A stretch of DNA of 26,106 nucleotides from JBFMAE01 sp040756085 (GTDB taxonomy: Bacteria > Desulfobacterota > BSN033 > UBA1163): NCBI GenBank assembly GCA_040756085.1, contig JBFMAE010000078.1:1-26106 (forward strand). The letters are read 5' to 3'. Below, piece after piece: positions 1-6,434 of the stretch. Position 1 is the stretch's first letter, and every line of letters begins with the position of its first letter. The notes beneath the pieces were generated by a model, which was given only the letters and a program-made list of their open reading frames with translations, ran no database searches and had not been told where the DNA came from. Position numbers and translations under genes: made by a program.

Positions 1-623
1 AGGGCGGTCGATGTGAAAGGTGCCAGGGGGTGGGGTTTCAGGTGTTGGATATGCAATTCTTGGAGGATGTCATCATCACCTGCGAAGCCTGCGAGGGGAA
101 AAGATTCCGGCCTGAGATCCTGAAGATCCACTATCGCGATAAAAATATTTCAGAAGTGTTAAATATGACGGTCGATGAGGCGACGACCTTCTTTCAAGGC
201 CGTGATCGGATTCTCTCAAAACTTCAAATCTTAAAAGATGTAGGCTTGGGCTATCTCACCCTCGGCCAGTCCACCAATACCTTGAGCGGAGGTGAATCGC
301 AGCGTCTCAAGTTGGCCCAGCACATTGCCCGGAGTCAGGAAGGAAAAAACCTTTTCATCTTCGACGAACCCACCACCGGCCTTCATATGGCCGATGTTGA
401 GCTTCTCTTAACGACCTTCCAGAAGCTCCTCTCACAGGGACACTCTCTCATCGTCATCGAACACAACCTCGACCTTATCCGGTGTGCAGATCACATCATC
501 GATTTGGGTCCTGAAGGAGGAGAGGAAGGAGGAAGGATCGTCGCAGAAGGCGATCTCGAAAAAGTAATGGCCTCTAAACAATCCTATACGGGACAATTTT
601 TGAAACAACGCCTCCAGAAATAA
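1..623 (+). CDS. uvrA: UvrA excinuclease ABC subunit A, C-terminal part (5' end outside window)
   Basis: UvrA is the DNA-damage recognition ATPase of nucleotide excision repair. The reading frame is open from base 3 to the TAA at 621-623, giving about 206 residues of a protein that is usually about 940. Visible in order: a CxxC-N19-CxxC zinc-finger pair (residues 4/7 and 27/30 of the fragment), the ABC signature LSGGESQRLKLA, the Walker B stretch FIFDEPTTGLH, the switch-histidine segment VIEHN, and the typical tail with DLGPEGG and SYTGQFLK. Because the frame is already open at the window edge, the GTG at 30 is not a start. It converges on the glutaredoxin gene, with an inverted repeat between them. 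The family call is secure. A UvrA paralogue (UvrA2-like) cannot be excluded without the N-terminal half. Confidence 0.92.
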   Translation, partial: GGRCERCQGVGFQVLDMQFLEDVIITCEACEGKRFRPEILKIHYRDKNISEVLNMTVDEATTFFQGRDRILSKLQILKDVGLGYLTLGQSTNTLSGGESQRLKLAQHIARSQEGKNLFIFDEPTTGLHMADVELLLTTFQKLLSQGHSLIVIEHNLDLIRCADHIIDLGPEGGEEGGRIVAEGDLEKVMASKQSYTGQFLKQRLQK

Positions 624-625
624 CC

Positions 626-720
626 TTAGTATAATGGAATGTTGGAATGATAGAAGAATGGGTTAAATGCAAAACTTAATTGAAATTTTCCCCAATATTC
701 CACTATTCCATTATTCCAGT
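626..720. repeat. Imperfect inverted repeat of the TGGAAT / ATTCCA word, possible bidirectional terminator
   Basis: Left arm about 631-663 (ATAATGGAAT, TTGGAATGAT, GAATGGG) is answered by the right arm about 690-718 (CCCCAATATTCC, ACTATTCC, ATTATTCCAG). The arms pair over most of their length around a 26 nt AT-rich centre. It lies exactly between two convergent genes, so a role in ending transcription from both sides is plausible. The same word recurs at 6345-6424. Confidence 0.7.
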
Positions 721-721
721 T

Positions 722-982
722 TTACACTTCGCTTCTCTGTTTTATACAGCTGAGCATCTGTTCCAGCTTGTTTTTTTCAAACCCAACCATCACTTCATTG
801 CAGGCGGCAATGATCGGAACGCTTCGTGCACCGGAGATCTTCACCATTTCATCTAATGCCGCTCGATCTTTGGTGACATCCAATTCAGTGAACGGGTAGC
901 CTTTTTGCGAAAGATACTCTTTCGCCATCTTGCAATAGGGTCAGGTCAGTGTCGTATAAATCTTAATCTCTTCGGCTGCCAT
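722..982 (-). CDS. Glutaredoxin-like selenoprotein (Sec-Pro-Tyr-Cys active site)
   Basis: This small thioredoxin-fold redox protein of 86 residues would use glutathione or a similar thiol to reduce disulfides in the cytoplasm. A strict reading gives only 68 residues from 928, lacking the first beta strand and the active site. Reading through the in-frame TGA at 943-941 gives IKIYTTLT-U-PYCKMAKEYL, where U sits exactly at the first cysteine of the glutaredoxin CPYC motif (U14, C17). The rest is typical: the cis-proline segment ARSVPII and the GFEKNKLEQML tail. The extended start ATG (982-980) has a strong AAGGAGG ribosome site, which the short version lacks. A hairpin follows the TGA at SECIS distance, and a promoter lies upstream. 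Sec-containing glutaredoxin-like proteins are known in anaerobic Deltaproteobacteria. The alternative is a nonsense mutation, which the intact context argues against. Confidence 0.9.
907..925 (-). promoter_or_regulatory. Candidate bacterial SECIS hairpin for the Sec codon of the glutaredoxin
   Basis: On the minus strand GCGAAAGA (925-918), loop GUA, UCUUUCGC (914-907) form a perfect 8 bp stem. Opening the last pair gives a 5-nt loop AGUAU. The stem begins 15 nt after the UGA and the loop lies about 22-24 nt after it, within the spacing expected for bacterial SECIS elements, and a G is present at the start of the apical loop as usual. It lies inside the coding sequence, as bacterial SECIS elements do. 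Confidence 0.75.
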
Positions 983-1038
983 AACGAATCCTCCTTTCTA
1001 TGATATTCGTATAAAGAGGGATAACTCCTTTATTCATT

Positions 1039-1066
1039 TTTATACACACCATATTTTAAATGTCAA
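1039..1066 (-). promoter_or_regulatory. Sigma-70-type promoter for the selenoprotein glutaredoxin gene
   Basis: On the minus strand TTGACA (1066-1061), a 16-nt spacer and TATAAA (1044-1039) match the consensus closely. The start codon lies about 57 nt downstream, leaving a short leader with AAGGAGG in front of the ATG. It points away from the DUF434 gene. Confidence 0.65.
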
Positions 1067-1185
1067 TGAATGTTTTTCCTTTGTGGGAAATTAAGATATA
1101 ATGTTACTCATCTTCCTCCCAGCCGTCCTTCCTCTGAAAAGGGAAGATGAGTTGAGAGGTATTGATTGAATATTATTGAATATTA

Positions 1186-1890
1186 ATGTATTCAAAAGAC
1201 CTTCAGAATGCTGCAGAAGATTTTCGTTACCTCCTCAATCGGGGGTATCCGAGGAAGGCTGCGCTGGAGCTGGTAGGAAATCGATATGGACTGACTTTCG
1301 ACGAGCGTCACCTTCTCCATCGGGGAGTTTTTTCAAGTACGGATTCGCAATCGAGACGAAAGAAAAAAATCTCCATTCAAGAGGTTCGAAATAAAGACCT
1401 CGCCATTGATGGTCACAATGTCATTATTACTATAGAGGCCAGTCTAACAGGATGGCCTCTTATTCTTGGAGATGATGGCTTCATCAGAGATATCTCTGGC
1501 CTTTCCGGAAACTTTAAAAAGACGAAGATGAGCGAGAAAGCCATCCAATTGATCCTAAATACCTTAAAGGATGTAAGGCCCCGTCAAACCCTTTTCCTCT
1601 TCGATGCTCCGATCAGCATGAGCGGAAAATTGGCTCAGGAGGTAAGGGACAGATTAAGAGGAGAGAACCTTCCAGGAGATGCCAGTGCAGTAAAGGTTCC
1701 AGAAAAGATCCTGATTGGATTTCCGGGTGTGGTCGCTACCAGTGATACAGCCATCATCGACCGATCCAGACAAGTGGTGGATCTGGCTGGTTATATTGTG
1801 AAGAATTTGATTTTACGTTCCGGCAAAGTCGGATCGGCTACCTATCTTATCCAATTAAGAAGAAAGAGAGGCGCTTTTGGAGAAAGGTAA
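1186..1890 (+). CDS. DUF434 domain-containing protein (COG2454-like), function unknown
   Basis: The 234-residue protein resembles the DUF434 family of archaea and anaerobic bacteria. The N-terminal region carries the recognisable YLLNRGYPRKAALELVGNRY segment (residues 15-34) and LLHRGVF (43-49). The second part has spaced acidic residues in IDGHN (D75, N78), LFDAP (D140) and SDTAIID (D187, D192), a layout reminiscent of PIN/NYN-type nucleases. That comparison is my inference. The ATG at 1186 is the only reasonable start, since an in-frame TGA lies 3 codons upstream. The ribosome site is weak, and a TATAAT at 1097-1102 is a possible -10 without a clear -35. The end overlaps the MFS start by 14 nt, suggesting translational coupling. 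Confidence 0.75.
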   Translation: MYSKDLQNAAEDFRYLLNRGYPRKAALELVGNRYGLTFDERHLLHRGVFSSTDSQSRRKKKISIQEVRNKDLAIDGHNVIITIEASLTGWPLILGDDGFIRDISGLSGNFKKTKMSEKAIQLILNTLKDVRPRQTLFLFDAPISMSGKLAQEVRDRLRGENLPGDASAVKVPEKILIGFPGVVATSDTAIIDRSRQVVDLAGYIVKNLILRSGKVGSATYLIQLRRKRGAFGER

Positions 1891-3064
1891 TAAGACTGAA
1901 ACATATCGCTGGGTGATCCTCATCATCGTCTATCTCTCCATCCTTGCCTTCGCACTCATCTTCCAGTCTATCCCTCCCATCCTTCCTTTGATGGTCTCCG
2001 AACTCCATCTCACCTACGCCCAATCCGGTCTTTTGATGAGCCTCTTTGCCCTCCCCGGCCTCTTCATCTCCCTTTTGGGTGGATTTCTCTCAGACCGCTA
2101 CGGGATGAGGCCTTTAGGAACAGGTTGCTTTTTATTAATGATTGGAGGAACTCTTCTTGTGGGATTGGGAACGGATCTCCGGCTCCTGTGGCTGGGAAGA
2201 ATTATTTCCGGGATCGGCTGCCTCACCCTCTCCATCCTTCTTCCCAAGCTTCTCTCCCAATGGTTTAAAGACAAGGAATTAGGTTTGGCTATGGGTGTTT
2301 TCAATACGGGTGTCCCTCTTGGCTCGGTCATCAGTTTTGGGCTCTTCGGAAGAATGGGAATTCTGTGGGGATGGCGCGCCCCCATCTTAATGACCGGGAT
2401 CTATTCGCTCATCGTATCCATTCTTTTCATAAATTTTTATCAACTTCCTTTTTTCCGAAACATAAGAAATAACAAACCGCCTTGCATCTACAAATCATTG
2501 AGGGAGATGGGATACCCCATCTGGTGGGTGGGGCTGTCCTGGCTCTGGTTCAACGCTGCCTTCGTCTCCTTTGCCACCTTTGCACCCGATCTTTTTCTCC
2601 AGAAGGGGTACACGATCGAACAGAGCGGCTTCCTCATTGGAATTCCGCTTCTGGGTTCCCTTCTGTTAAGCGCGCCGACAGGATATCTGATCGATCGATT
2701 CAGGCATCAGGAATGGCTGATCGGAATGGGAGGGATAGCATTGTCCGTCCTATCATTCTCTTTCAACTTCAGCTCTTCCTATCTCCTCCTCGTCATCTTG
2801 ATGGGAATCTTCTCAGCCATGATTCCCGCTCCTATTTATTCTCTTCCTCCAGAGATATTAAAAGCGGAAAACCTGGGATTGGGATTCGGGGTAATCTCCA
2901 CCTGCTCAAGCATTGGACTATTTATTTCGCCCTATCTTGTAGGAAAAACAAGGGATTTAACAAGCTCCGATCATTGGAGTTTCATCTTAATCTCCCTTTT
3001 CTTCTTTCTGACGATGGTCTCTATCTTCTTCATTCCCCGCTCCCGGAACAGAATAAAAAGTTAA
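1877..3064 (+). CDS. MFS transporter, 12 transmembrane segments
   Basis: The 395-residue hydrophobic protein has about 12 predicted membrane helices and a central cytoplasmic loop near residues 190-215, the normal size and layout for the major facilitator superfamily. The loop between helices 2 and 3 carries the signature GGFLSDRYGMRPLG (motif A), and a related GYLIDRF lies in the second half. Substrate cannot be inferred; the closest general look is the nitrate/nitrite or oxalate/formate-type MFS groups, at low certainty. The start is TTG at 1877, preceded by AGAGAGG at 1865-1871 and lying inside the end of the DUF434 gene, so the two are probably co-translated. A palindrome follows the stop directly. 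Confidence 0.85.
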   Translation: MEKGNKTETYRWVILIIVYLSILAFALIFQSIPPILPLMVSELHLTYAQSGLLMSLFALPGLFISLLGGFLSDRYGMRPLGTGCFLLMIGGTLLVGLGTDLRLLWLGRIISGIGCLTLSILLPKLLSQWFKDKELGLAMGVFNTGVPLGSVISFGLFGRMGILWGWRAPILMTGIYSLIVSILFINFYQLPFFRNIRNNKPPCIYKSLREMGYPIWWVGLSWLWFNAAFVSFATFAPDLFLQKGYTIEQSGFLIGIPLLGSLLLSAPTGYLIDRFRHQEWLIGMGGIALSVLSFSFNFSSSYLLLVILMGIFSAMIPAPIYSLPPEILKAENLGLGFGVISTCSSIGLFISPYLVGKTRDLTSSDHWSFILISLFFFLTMVSIFFIPRSRNRIKS

Positions 3065-3092
3065 GTAGGGACGATTCATGAATCGCCCGTAC
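3065..3092. repeat. Palindrome GTAGGG...CGATTCATGAATCG...GTAC, likely dispersed repeat or terminator
   Basis: A perfect 14-nt palindrome (CGATTCATGAATCG) is extended on both sides to 12 of 14 paired positions per arm. It begins at the base after the MFS stop codon. There is no T-run on the plus strand, so it is not a textbook terminator. From general knowledge, repeats of this GTAGGGGCGATTC...GAATCGCCC type are scattered in genomes of many uncultured bacteria. Confidence 0.6.
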
Positions 3093-3111
3093 AGCGTTCT
3101 TCCAAAAAAAC

Positions 3112-3140
3112 TTGACAAGTTTAGACCTGTGGCGTATAAG
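3112..3140 (+). promoter_or_regulatory. Sigma-70-type promoter of the GntR regulator gene
   Basis: TTGACA (3112-3117), a spacer of exactly 17 nt, and TATAAG (3135-3140) form a near-consensus promoter. Transcription would begin near 3147, about 50 nt before the GTG start and just before or within the candidate operator at 3153-3182. Confidence 0.7.
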
Positions 3141-3152
3141 AAAGTAAAAATT

Positions 3153-3182
3153 CTGGATACAGTATACAATAATTTCATCCAG
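3153..3182. promoter_or_regulatory. Candidate GntR operator downstream of the -10 box
   Basis: An inverted repeat CTGGAT-N18-ATCCAG encloses a second near-palindrome, CAGTATACAA, whose GTATAC core resembles operators bound by FCD-type GntR regulators. It lies between the -10 box and the ribosome site, where bound repressor would block its own gene. Autoregulation is an inference. Confidence 0.45.
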
Positions 3183-3198
3183 GATAAAGGAGGGTAAT

Positions 3199-3871
3199 GT
3201 GAGAAAAGTTACAGGAGAAATTCAGGTAAGCAAAAAGAAATCTCTGCGTGAAGAGGTCTATGAGTCATTAAAAAAATCGATTCTTCACGGAAAACTGAAA
3301 GCAGGGCAACGCCTCATCGAGGAGCAATTAGCTCACCAGGTAGGGATCAGTCGTACCCCTGTCAGGGAGGCCTTTCACAAACTGGAACGGGATGAGCTGG
3401 TTACCCGACTTCCCAAGGGAGGGTTCGCCGTTCGAAGTTTCACCAAAGAGGATGTGGAAGAGATCTTCGGCATCCGGAGCGCTCTCGAAAGTTTTGCGGC
3501 CTATCTTACTACCCTTCATATCTCTCCGGAAAAAATTTCAGCGCTTGAGAAGAAAGTTGAGGAATCGGAGGAAGCCCTGAGGCGTGGAGAGGATGATAAG
3601 GTCATCCANNNNNNNNNNTCTCTATAAATCCTGCAAGAGTAAAAAACTTGCTGAGATGATCAATAATTTCAGCGATTATTTTTATCGTTACCGACCTGCC
3701 CTGCTCCATACCAAAGATGGTTTCCGTTATTCCATCGAGGACCACCGACTTATGCTGGAAGCGATGAAGAAGAAGAACCCGAGACTGGTGGAAAGGCTTG
3801 TCCGAAAGCATTTAGAGAGAGGGAAGGAAATCGTCATCAAGGAGATTGACGAAGGAAGAATGACCCCCTAA
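3199..3871 (+). CDS. GntR-family transcriptional regulator, FCD (FadR-like) subfamily, interrupted by an assembly gap
   Basis: Residues about 15-80 form the GntR winged helix-turn-helix, including LAHQVGISRTPVREAFHKLE and the wing segment TRLPKGGFAV. Residues from about 84 on are the all-helical FCD ligand domain, with EEIFGIRSALE and, after the gap, LYKSCKSKKLAEMI and a final KHLERGKE that contains the metal-type histidine. The start is GTG at 3199 with AAGGAGGG just upstream; the nearby ATG at 3197 reads straight into TGA. The frame before the Ns and the frame after them differ by one with 10 Ns, so the true gap length must be a multiple of three. Such regulators usually respond to an organic acid or acyl-CoA, and the gene stands before the mutase cluster, making it a candidate regulator of that cluster. 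Confidence 0.85.
3609..3618. other. Assembly gap (10 N)
   Basis: Ten Ns lie inside the GntR coding sequence. Comparison with the usual FCD sequence suggests about nine residues are missing, roughly 24 nt, rather than 10. The flanking halves belong to the same gene, which supports the scaffold join. Confidence 0.95.
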
Positions 3872-3880
3872 AAACTGTAA

Positions 3881-4120
3881 ATTTCGAAGCACCTGCCTGC
3901 GGTAGGCAGGCGAAATCCTAAACAAACCCTGATAGTGAATCAGGTGACCAGGAAATCAGGAAGCAGGATACCAGGAGAATCGGGATATCGGGAAAAATAG
4001 AAGACAAAAATCTCTAAATCTGATTTCCTTATGTCCTGATATCCACTACCTGATCGCCCGATATCCTGATAATCGGTAAATTCTTGTTTCGGATTCCTGA
4101 ACCTGTCAGGAACAGGTTTC
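3881..4120. repeat. Composite inverted-repeat region upstream of the mutase cluster
   Basis: This spacer of about 280 bp carries no gene but several nested structures: ATTTCG / CGAAAT (3881-3886, 3911-3916) around CCTGCC / GGCAGG (3892-3897, 3905-3910); CCTGAT / ATCAGG (3928-3933, 3939-3944); a long imperfect pair between about 3948-3996 and about 4020-4078, built from CCAGGA, ATCAGG and CGGGATATCGGG on the left and CCTGATATCC and CGCCCGATATCC on the right; and AACCTGT / ACAGGTT (4100-4106, 4112-4118). The promoter of the mutase cluster should lie in or near it, but I could not pick one with confidence. Confidence 0.7.
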
Positions 4121-4153
4121 GATATTCGGATTTAAAGTTTCCTAAAGGGAGTA

Positions 4154-4561
4154 ATGGCGGTGGAAAAAAAGATCCGAATCTTAGTCGCAAAACCTGGGCT
4201 GGACGGTCACGATCGGGGGGCGAAAGTGGTCGCCCAGGCCCTCCGGGATGCCGGGATGGAAGTCATCTACACCGGTCTCCATCAGACCCTCGATCAGATC
4301 ATCTATACAGCCATCCAGGAAGATGTGGATGTGATTGGTCTATCTATTATGTCCGGTGCCCATCTGCCCATCTGTGAGAAATTGGTGAAGAAGATGGAGG
4401 AGAAAAAGATCGAAGATATTCTGGTGGTGGTCGGCGGAGTCATTCCCAAGAGAGATATCCCCCAGTTACAGAAGATGGGGATCGGGGGAATTTTCCCGGG
4501 AGGAACACCTTTTGACGAATCGATCCGTTGGATCAAAGAACACGTAAATCCCCGATCCTGA
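4154..4561 (+). CDS. B12-binding (small) subunit of an acyl-CoA mutase
   Basis: The 135-residue cobalamin-binding protein equals the C-terminal domain of methylmalonyl-CoA mutase as a separate subunit. Motifs are clear: DGHDRG (D17-x-H19-x-x-G22), where the histidine replaces dimethylbenzimidazole as lower cobalt ligand; GLSIMSG (62-68), contacting the nucleotide tail; and VVVGGVIP (91-98). ATG at 4154 is preceded by AAAGGGAG. The catalytic subunit follows after a repeat-filled spacer of 150 nt. The same architecture occurs in isobutyryl-CoA, 2-hydroxyisobutyryl-CoA and other acyl-CoA mutases, so the exact reaction depends on the large subunit. The last four residues (NPRS) are encoded inside a perfect hairpin repeat, so the C-terminus has probably been replaced or extended by the repeat. 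Confidence 0.92.
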   Translation: MAVEKKIRILVAKPGLDGHDRGAKVVAQALRDAGMEVIYTGLHQTLDQIIYTAIQEDVDVIGLSIMSGAHLPICEKLVKKMEEKKIEDILVVVGGVIPKRDIPQLQKMGIGGIFPGGTPFDESIRWIKEHVNPRS

Positions 4562-4700
4562 TCGGGGAAATTCGAAGCACGAAATTCGAAGCTCGAAATA
4601 ATCTAGAATGAACAAAATCCAAAAAATCAAAAAACATAAGTGAAAAGTTTTTAGGTCATTTGAAATTTTGAATTTGTTTCGAATTTCGATATTCGGATTT
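4550..4700. repeat. Inverted repeats of the CCCCGATC and CGAAATTCG words between mutase subunit genes
   Basis: CCCCGATC (4550-4557) and GATCGGGG (4560-4567) form a perfect 8 bp inverted repeat that includes the stop codon of the small-subunit gene. It is followed by iterated CGAA words (AATTCGAAGCACGAAATTCG, AGCTCGAAAT) near 4568-4600, answered by GAATTTG, TTTCGAATTTCG and ATATTCGGATTT at about 4668-4700. These repeats end just before the ribosome site of the large subunit. Confidence 0.7.
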
Positions 4701-4712
4701 GGGGAGTTATTT

Positions 4713-6341
4713 ATGGGTGTTGCAAGATATAACAAAAATGATAAGGATGAAGTTTGGGGTGTCATCCTTCAATCCGGGATTCATATCAAACCCGTCTATA
4801 CCCAAAAGGATTTAGAAGAGATCGGCTTCGATCCCGAAAAGGACCTTGCTCCTCCTGGGGAGTATCCGTTCACACGAGGAATCCACCCTCAGGGCTACCG
4901 GAGCAGGGAATGGACAACCCGGCAATATACAGGTTTTGGAACACCCAAAGAGACGAATGAACGTTTCAAGCTGATGATCTCTCATGGCCAGACCGGCCTC
5001 AATGTCGCCTTCGATCTCCCCACACAGATGGGACTCGATTCAGATGATCCCATGGCTGAGGGGGAGGTGGGAAGGGTCGGTATGGCGGTCGATTCCCTCC
5101 GTGACTTCGAAATCGCCTTCCAGGGGATCCCCCTCGACCGGATCGGGGCAGGTCTCACCATCAATGCTGTGGCGAGCATCATGCTGGCCATGTTCCAGAC
5201 AGCTGCTGAAAAATTCGGATTCTCAAAGGACCGGATTAGCGCCACCCCTCAAAACGATATTCTCAAAGAAATGATCGGACGGGGTGCCTGGATCTTTCCG
5301 GTGAAGCCGGCCGTGCGCCTCATCGGGGATACGATCGAATATGCGATGAAAGAACTCCCCCGGACCAATCCCGTCAGTGTCTGCGGCTATCACATCCGGG
5401 AATCGGGCTGCTCTCCAGTTCAGGAAATCGCCTATGCCTTCCAGATTGCAAATACCTATATTGAAGAAGTCCTTCGACGGGGTTACCCCATTGATGATTT
5501 CGTCAGGGGTTTTACTTTCAATCTCAATGTATTTGGAAACCTCTGGGAACAGGTGGCCAAATTCCGTGCGGCAAGAAAACTCTGGGCAATCAATTTAAAG
5601 GAGCGTTACGGAGCCAAGGATAAGAGATCGCTCCTCCTCCGGGGAATCTTTGGTGGCGGAGGATACGGAATGACCAAGGCCCAACCTGAAAATAATATCA
5701 TCCGCGGCGCCTATTATGCCCTTGCAGCCGCTTTGGGCGGCGCCCAGACAACCGCACTCTGCTCATTTGATGAGGCTTACACCATCCCCACACCCAGGGC
5801 TGCACTGCTCTCTCTCAGGACATTCCAGATTCTGATGGAGGAAATCGGCTTGAGAGATACCGTAGACCCCCTAGCCGGTTCTTATTTCATTGAAACCTTG
5901 ACAAAACAGATGGAAGAAAAGATCGTTGAGGAGATGAAGCGAGTCGATGAGATTGGGGGAATGGTCAAGGCAGTAGAAACGGGTTATGTCCAGAGAGAGG
6001 TGGCAAAACAGGCCTATGAGTTCGAAAAGGGGGTTCAAAAAGGAGAGTTGATCAAGGTCGGGGTGAACAAATATACCGAAGGGGAAGAGATGGAGGTAGA
6101 GCTTCATGAATATCGGTTGGCCTCTGCAGAGGAGCAGACCCAGCGGCTGAAAGAGGTGAAACGGGAGAGGGATAACCGGAAGGTGACCCAGTTGTTGAAG
6201 GGCCTTGAAAATGCCGCAAGAACGGAAAAAAATGTGATGCCTTTCCTTATCGAATGCTGTAAAGCTTATGCAACAGTGGGTGAGATGACAAAGGTGTTTA
6301 AGGAGGTTTACGGAGAATTCAAAGAACCATCCATCTTTTAA
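4713..6341 (+). CDS. Acyl-CoA mutase large (catalytic) subunit, methylmalonyl-CoA mutase family, divergent
   Basis: A 542-residue TIM-barrel subunit of a coenzyme-B12 radical mutase that moves a carbonyl-CoA group between neighbouring carbons; its B12 domain is the preceding gene. TRQYTGFGTPKETN (69-82), GLNVAFDLPTQ (95-105) and GYHIRES (225-231) are family marks. Y72 and R202 match the residues (Tyr89, Arg207 in the Propionibacterium enzyme) that hold the free carboxylate of methylmalonyl-CoA, and H227 matches catalytic His244. Unusually, the normally strict H-x-Q-T loop before LTAQ is replaced by GIFGGGGYGMTKAQ (311-324), and the HTN before the DEA motif reads ALC (348-350). This hints at a substrate other than plain methylmalonyl-CoA. 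I chose ATG 4713 because GGGGAG precedes it; the upstream TTG at 4668 lies in repeat sequence. Confidence 0.9.
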   Translation: MGVARYNKNDKDEVWGVILQSGIHIKPVYTQKDLEEIGFDPEKDLAPPGEYPFTRGIHPQGYRSREWTTRQYTGFGTPKETNERFKLMISHGQTGLNVAFDLPTQMGLDSDDPMAEGEVGRVGMAVDSLRDFEIAFQGIPLDRIGAGLTINAVASIMLAMFQTAAEKFGFSKDRISATPQNDILKEMIGRGAWIFPVKPAVRLIGDTIEYAMKELPRTNPVSVCGYHIRESGCSPVQEIAYAFQIANTYIEEVLRRGYPIDDFVRGFTFNLNVFGNLWEQVAKFRAARKLWAINLKERYGAKDKRSLLLRGIFGGGGYGMTKAQPENNIIRGAYYALAAALGGAQTTALCSFDEAYTIPTPRAALLSLRTFQILMEEIGLRDTVDPLAGSYFIETLTKQMEEKIVEEMKRVDEIGGMVKAVETGYVQREVAKQAYEFEKGVQKGELIKVGVNKYTEGEEMEVELHEYRLASAEEQTQRLKEVKRERDNRKVTQLLKGLENAARTEKNVMPFLIECCKAYATVGEMTKVFKEVYGEFKEPSIF

Positions 6342-6344
6342 AAG

Positions 6345-6424
6345 ATGGAATGATGGAATGTTGGGCTAATGGAATAATGGGTTCCCAACATTCCACTCTT
6401 CCATTATTCCAATATTCCAATTTG
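6345..6424. repeat. Inverted repeat of the TGGAAT / ATTCCA word
   Basis: The left arm (GGAATGATGGAATGTTGGG, then TAATGGAATAATGGG) pairs with the right arm (CCCAACATTCCACTCTTCC, then ATTATTCCAATATTCC). It fills the spacer between the mutase and dehydrogenase/hydratase genes and uses the same word as 626-720. A short open frame across it is a by-product. Confidence 0.7.
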
Positions 6425-6434
6425 GGGGTGGATT

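Noticed and set aside
30..623. Complete 197-residue gene starting at the GTG at 30
   Set aside because: The frame is open to the window edge and the first residues belong to the UvrA zinc finger, so this is an internal part of uvrA.
722..928. 68-residue gene beginning at the ATG at 928
   Set aside because: It lacks the glutaredoxin active site and has no ribosome site; reading the TGA as selenocysteine restores a full protein.
3584..3871. Separate small gene after the N-run
   Set aside because: It is the C-terminal half of the GntR regulator, split only by the assembly gap.
3881..4120. CRISPR array or tandem repeat in the spacer before the mutase genes
   Set aside because: Units are degenerate, unevenly spaced and arranged as inverted arms; there are no constant repeats with unique spacers and no cas genes.
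4668..4712. Upstream TTG start for the mutase large subunit
   Set aside because: The added residues are encoded by spacer repeat, and ATG 4713 has a good ribosome site.
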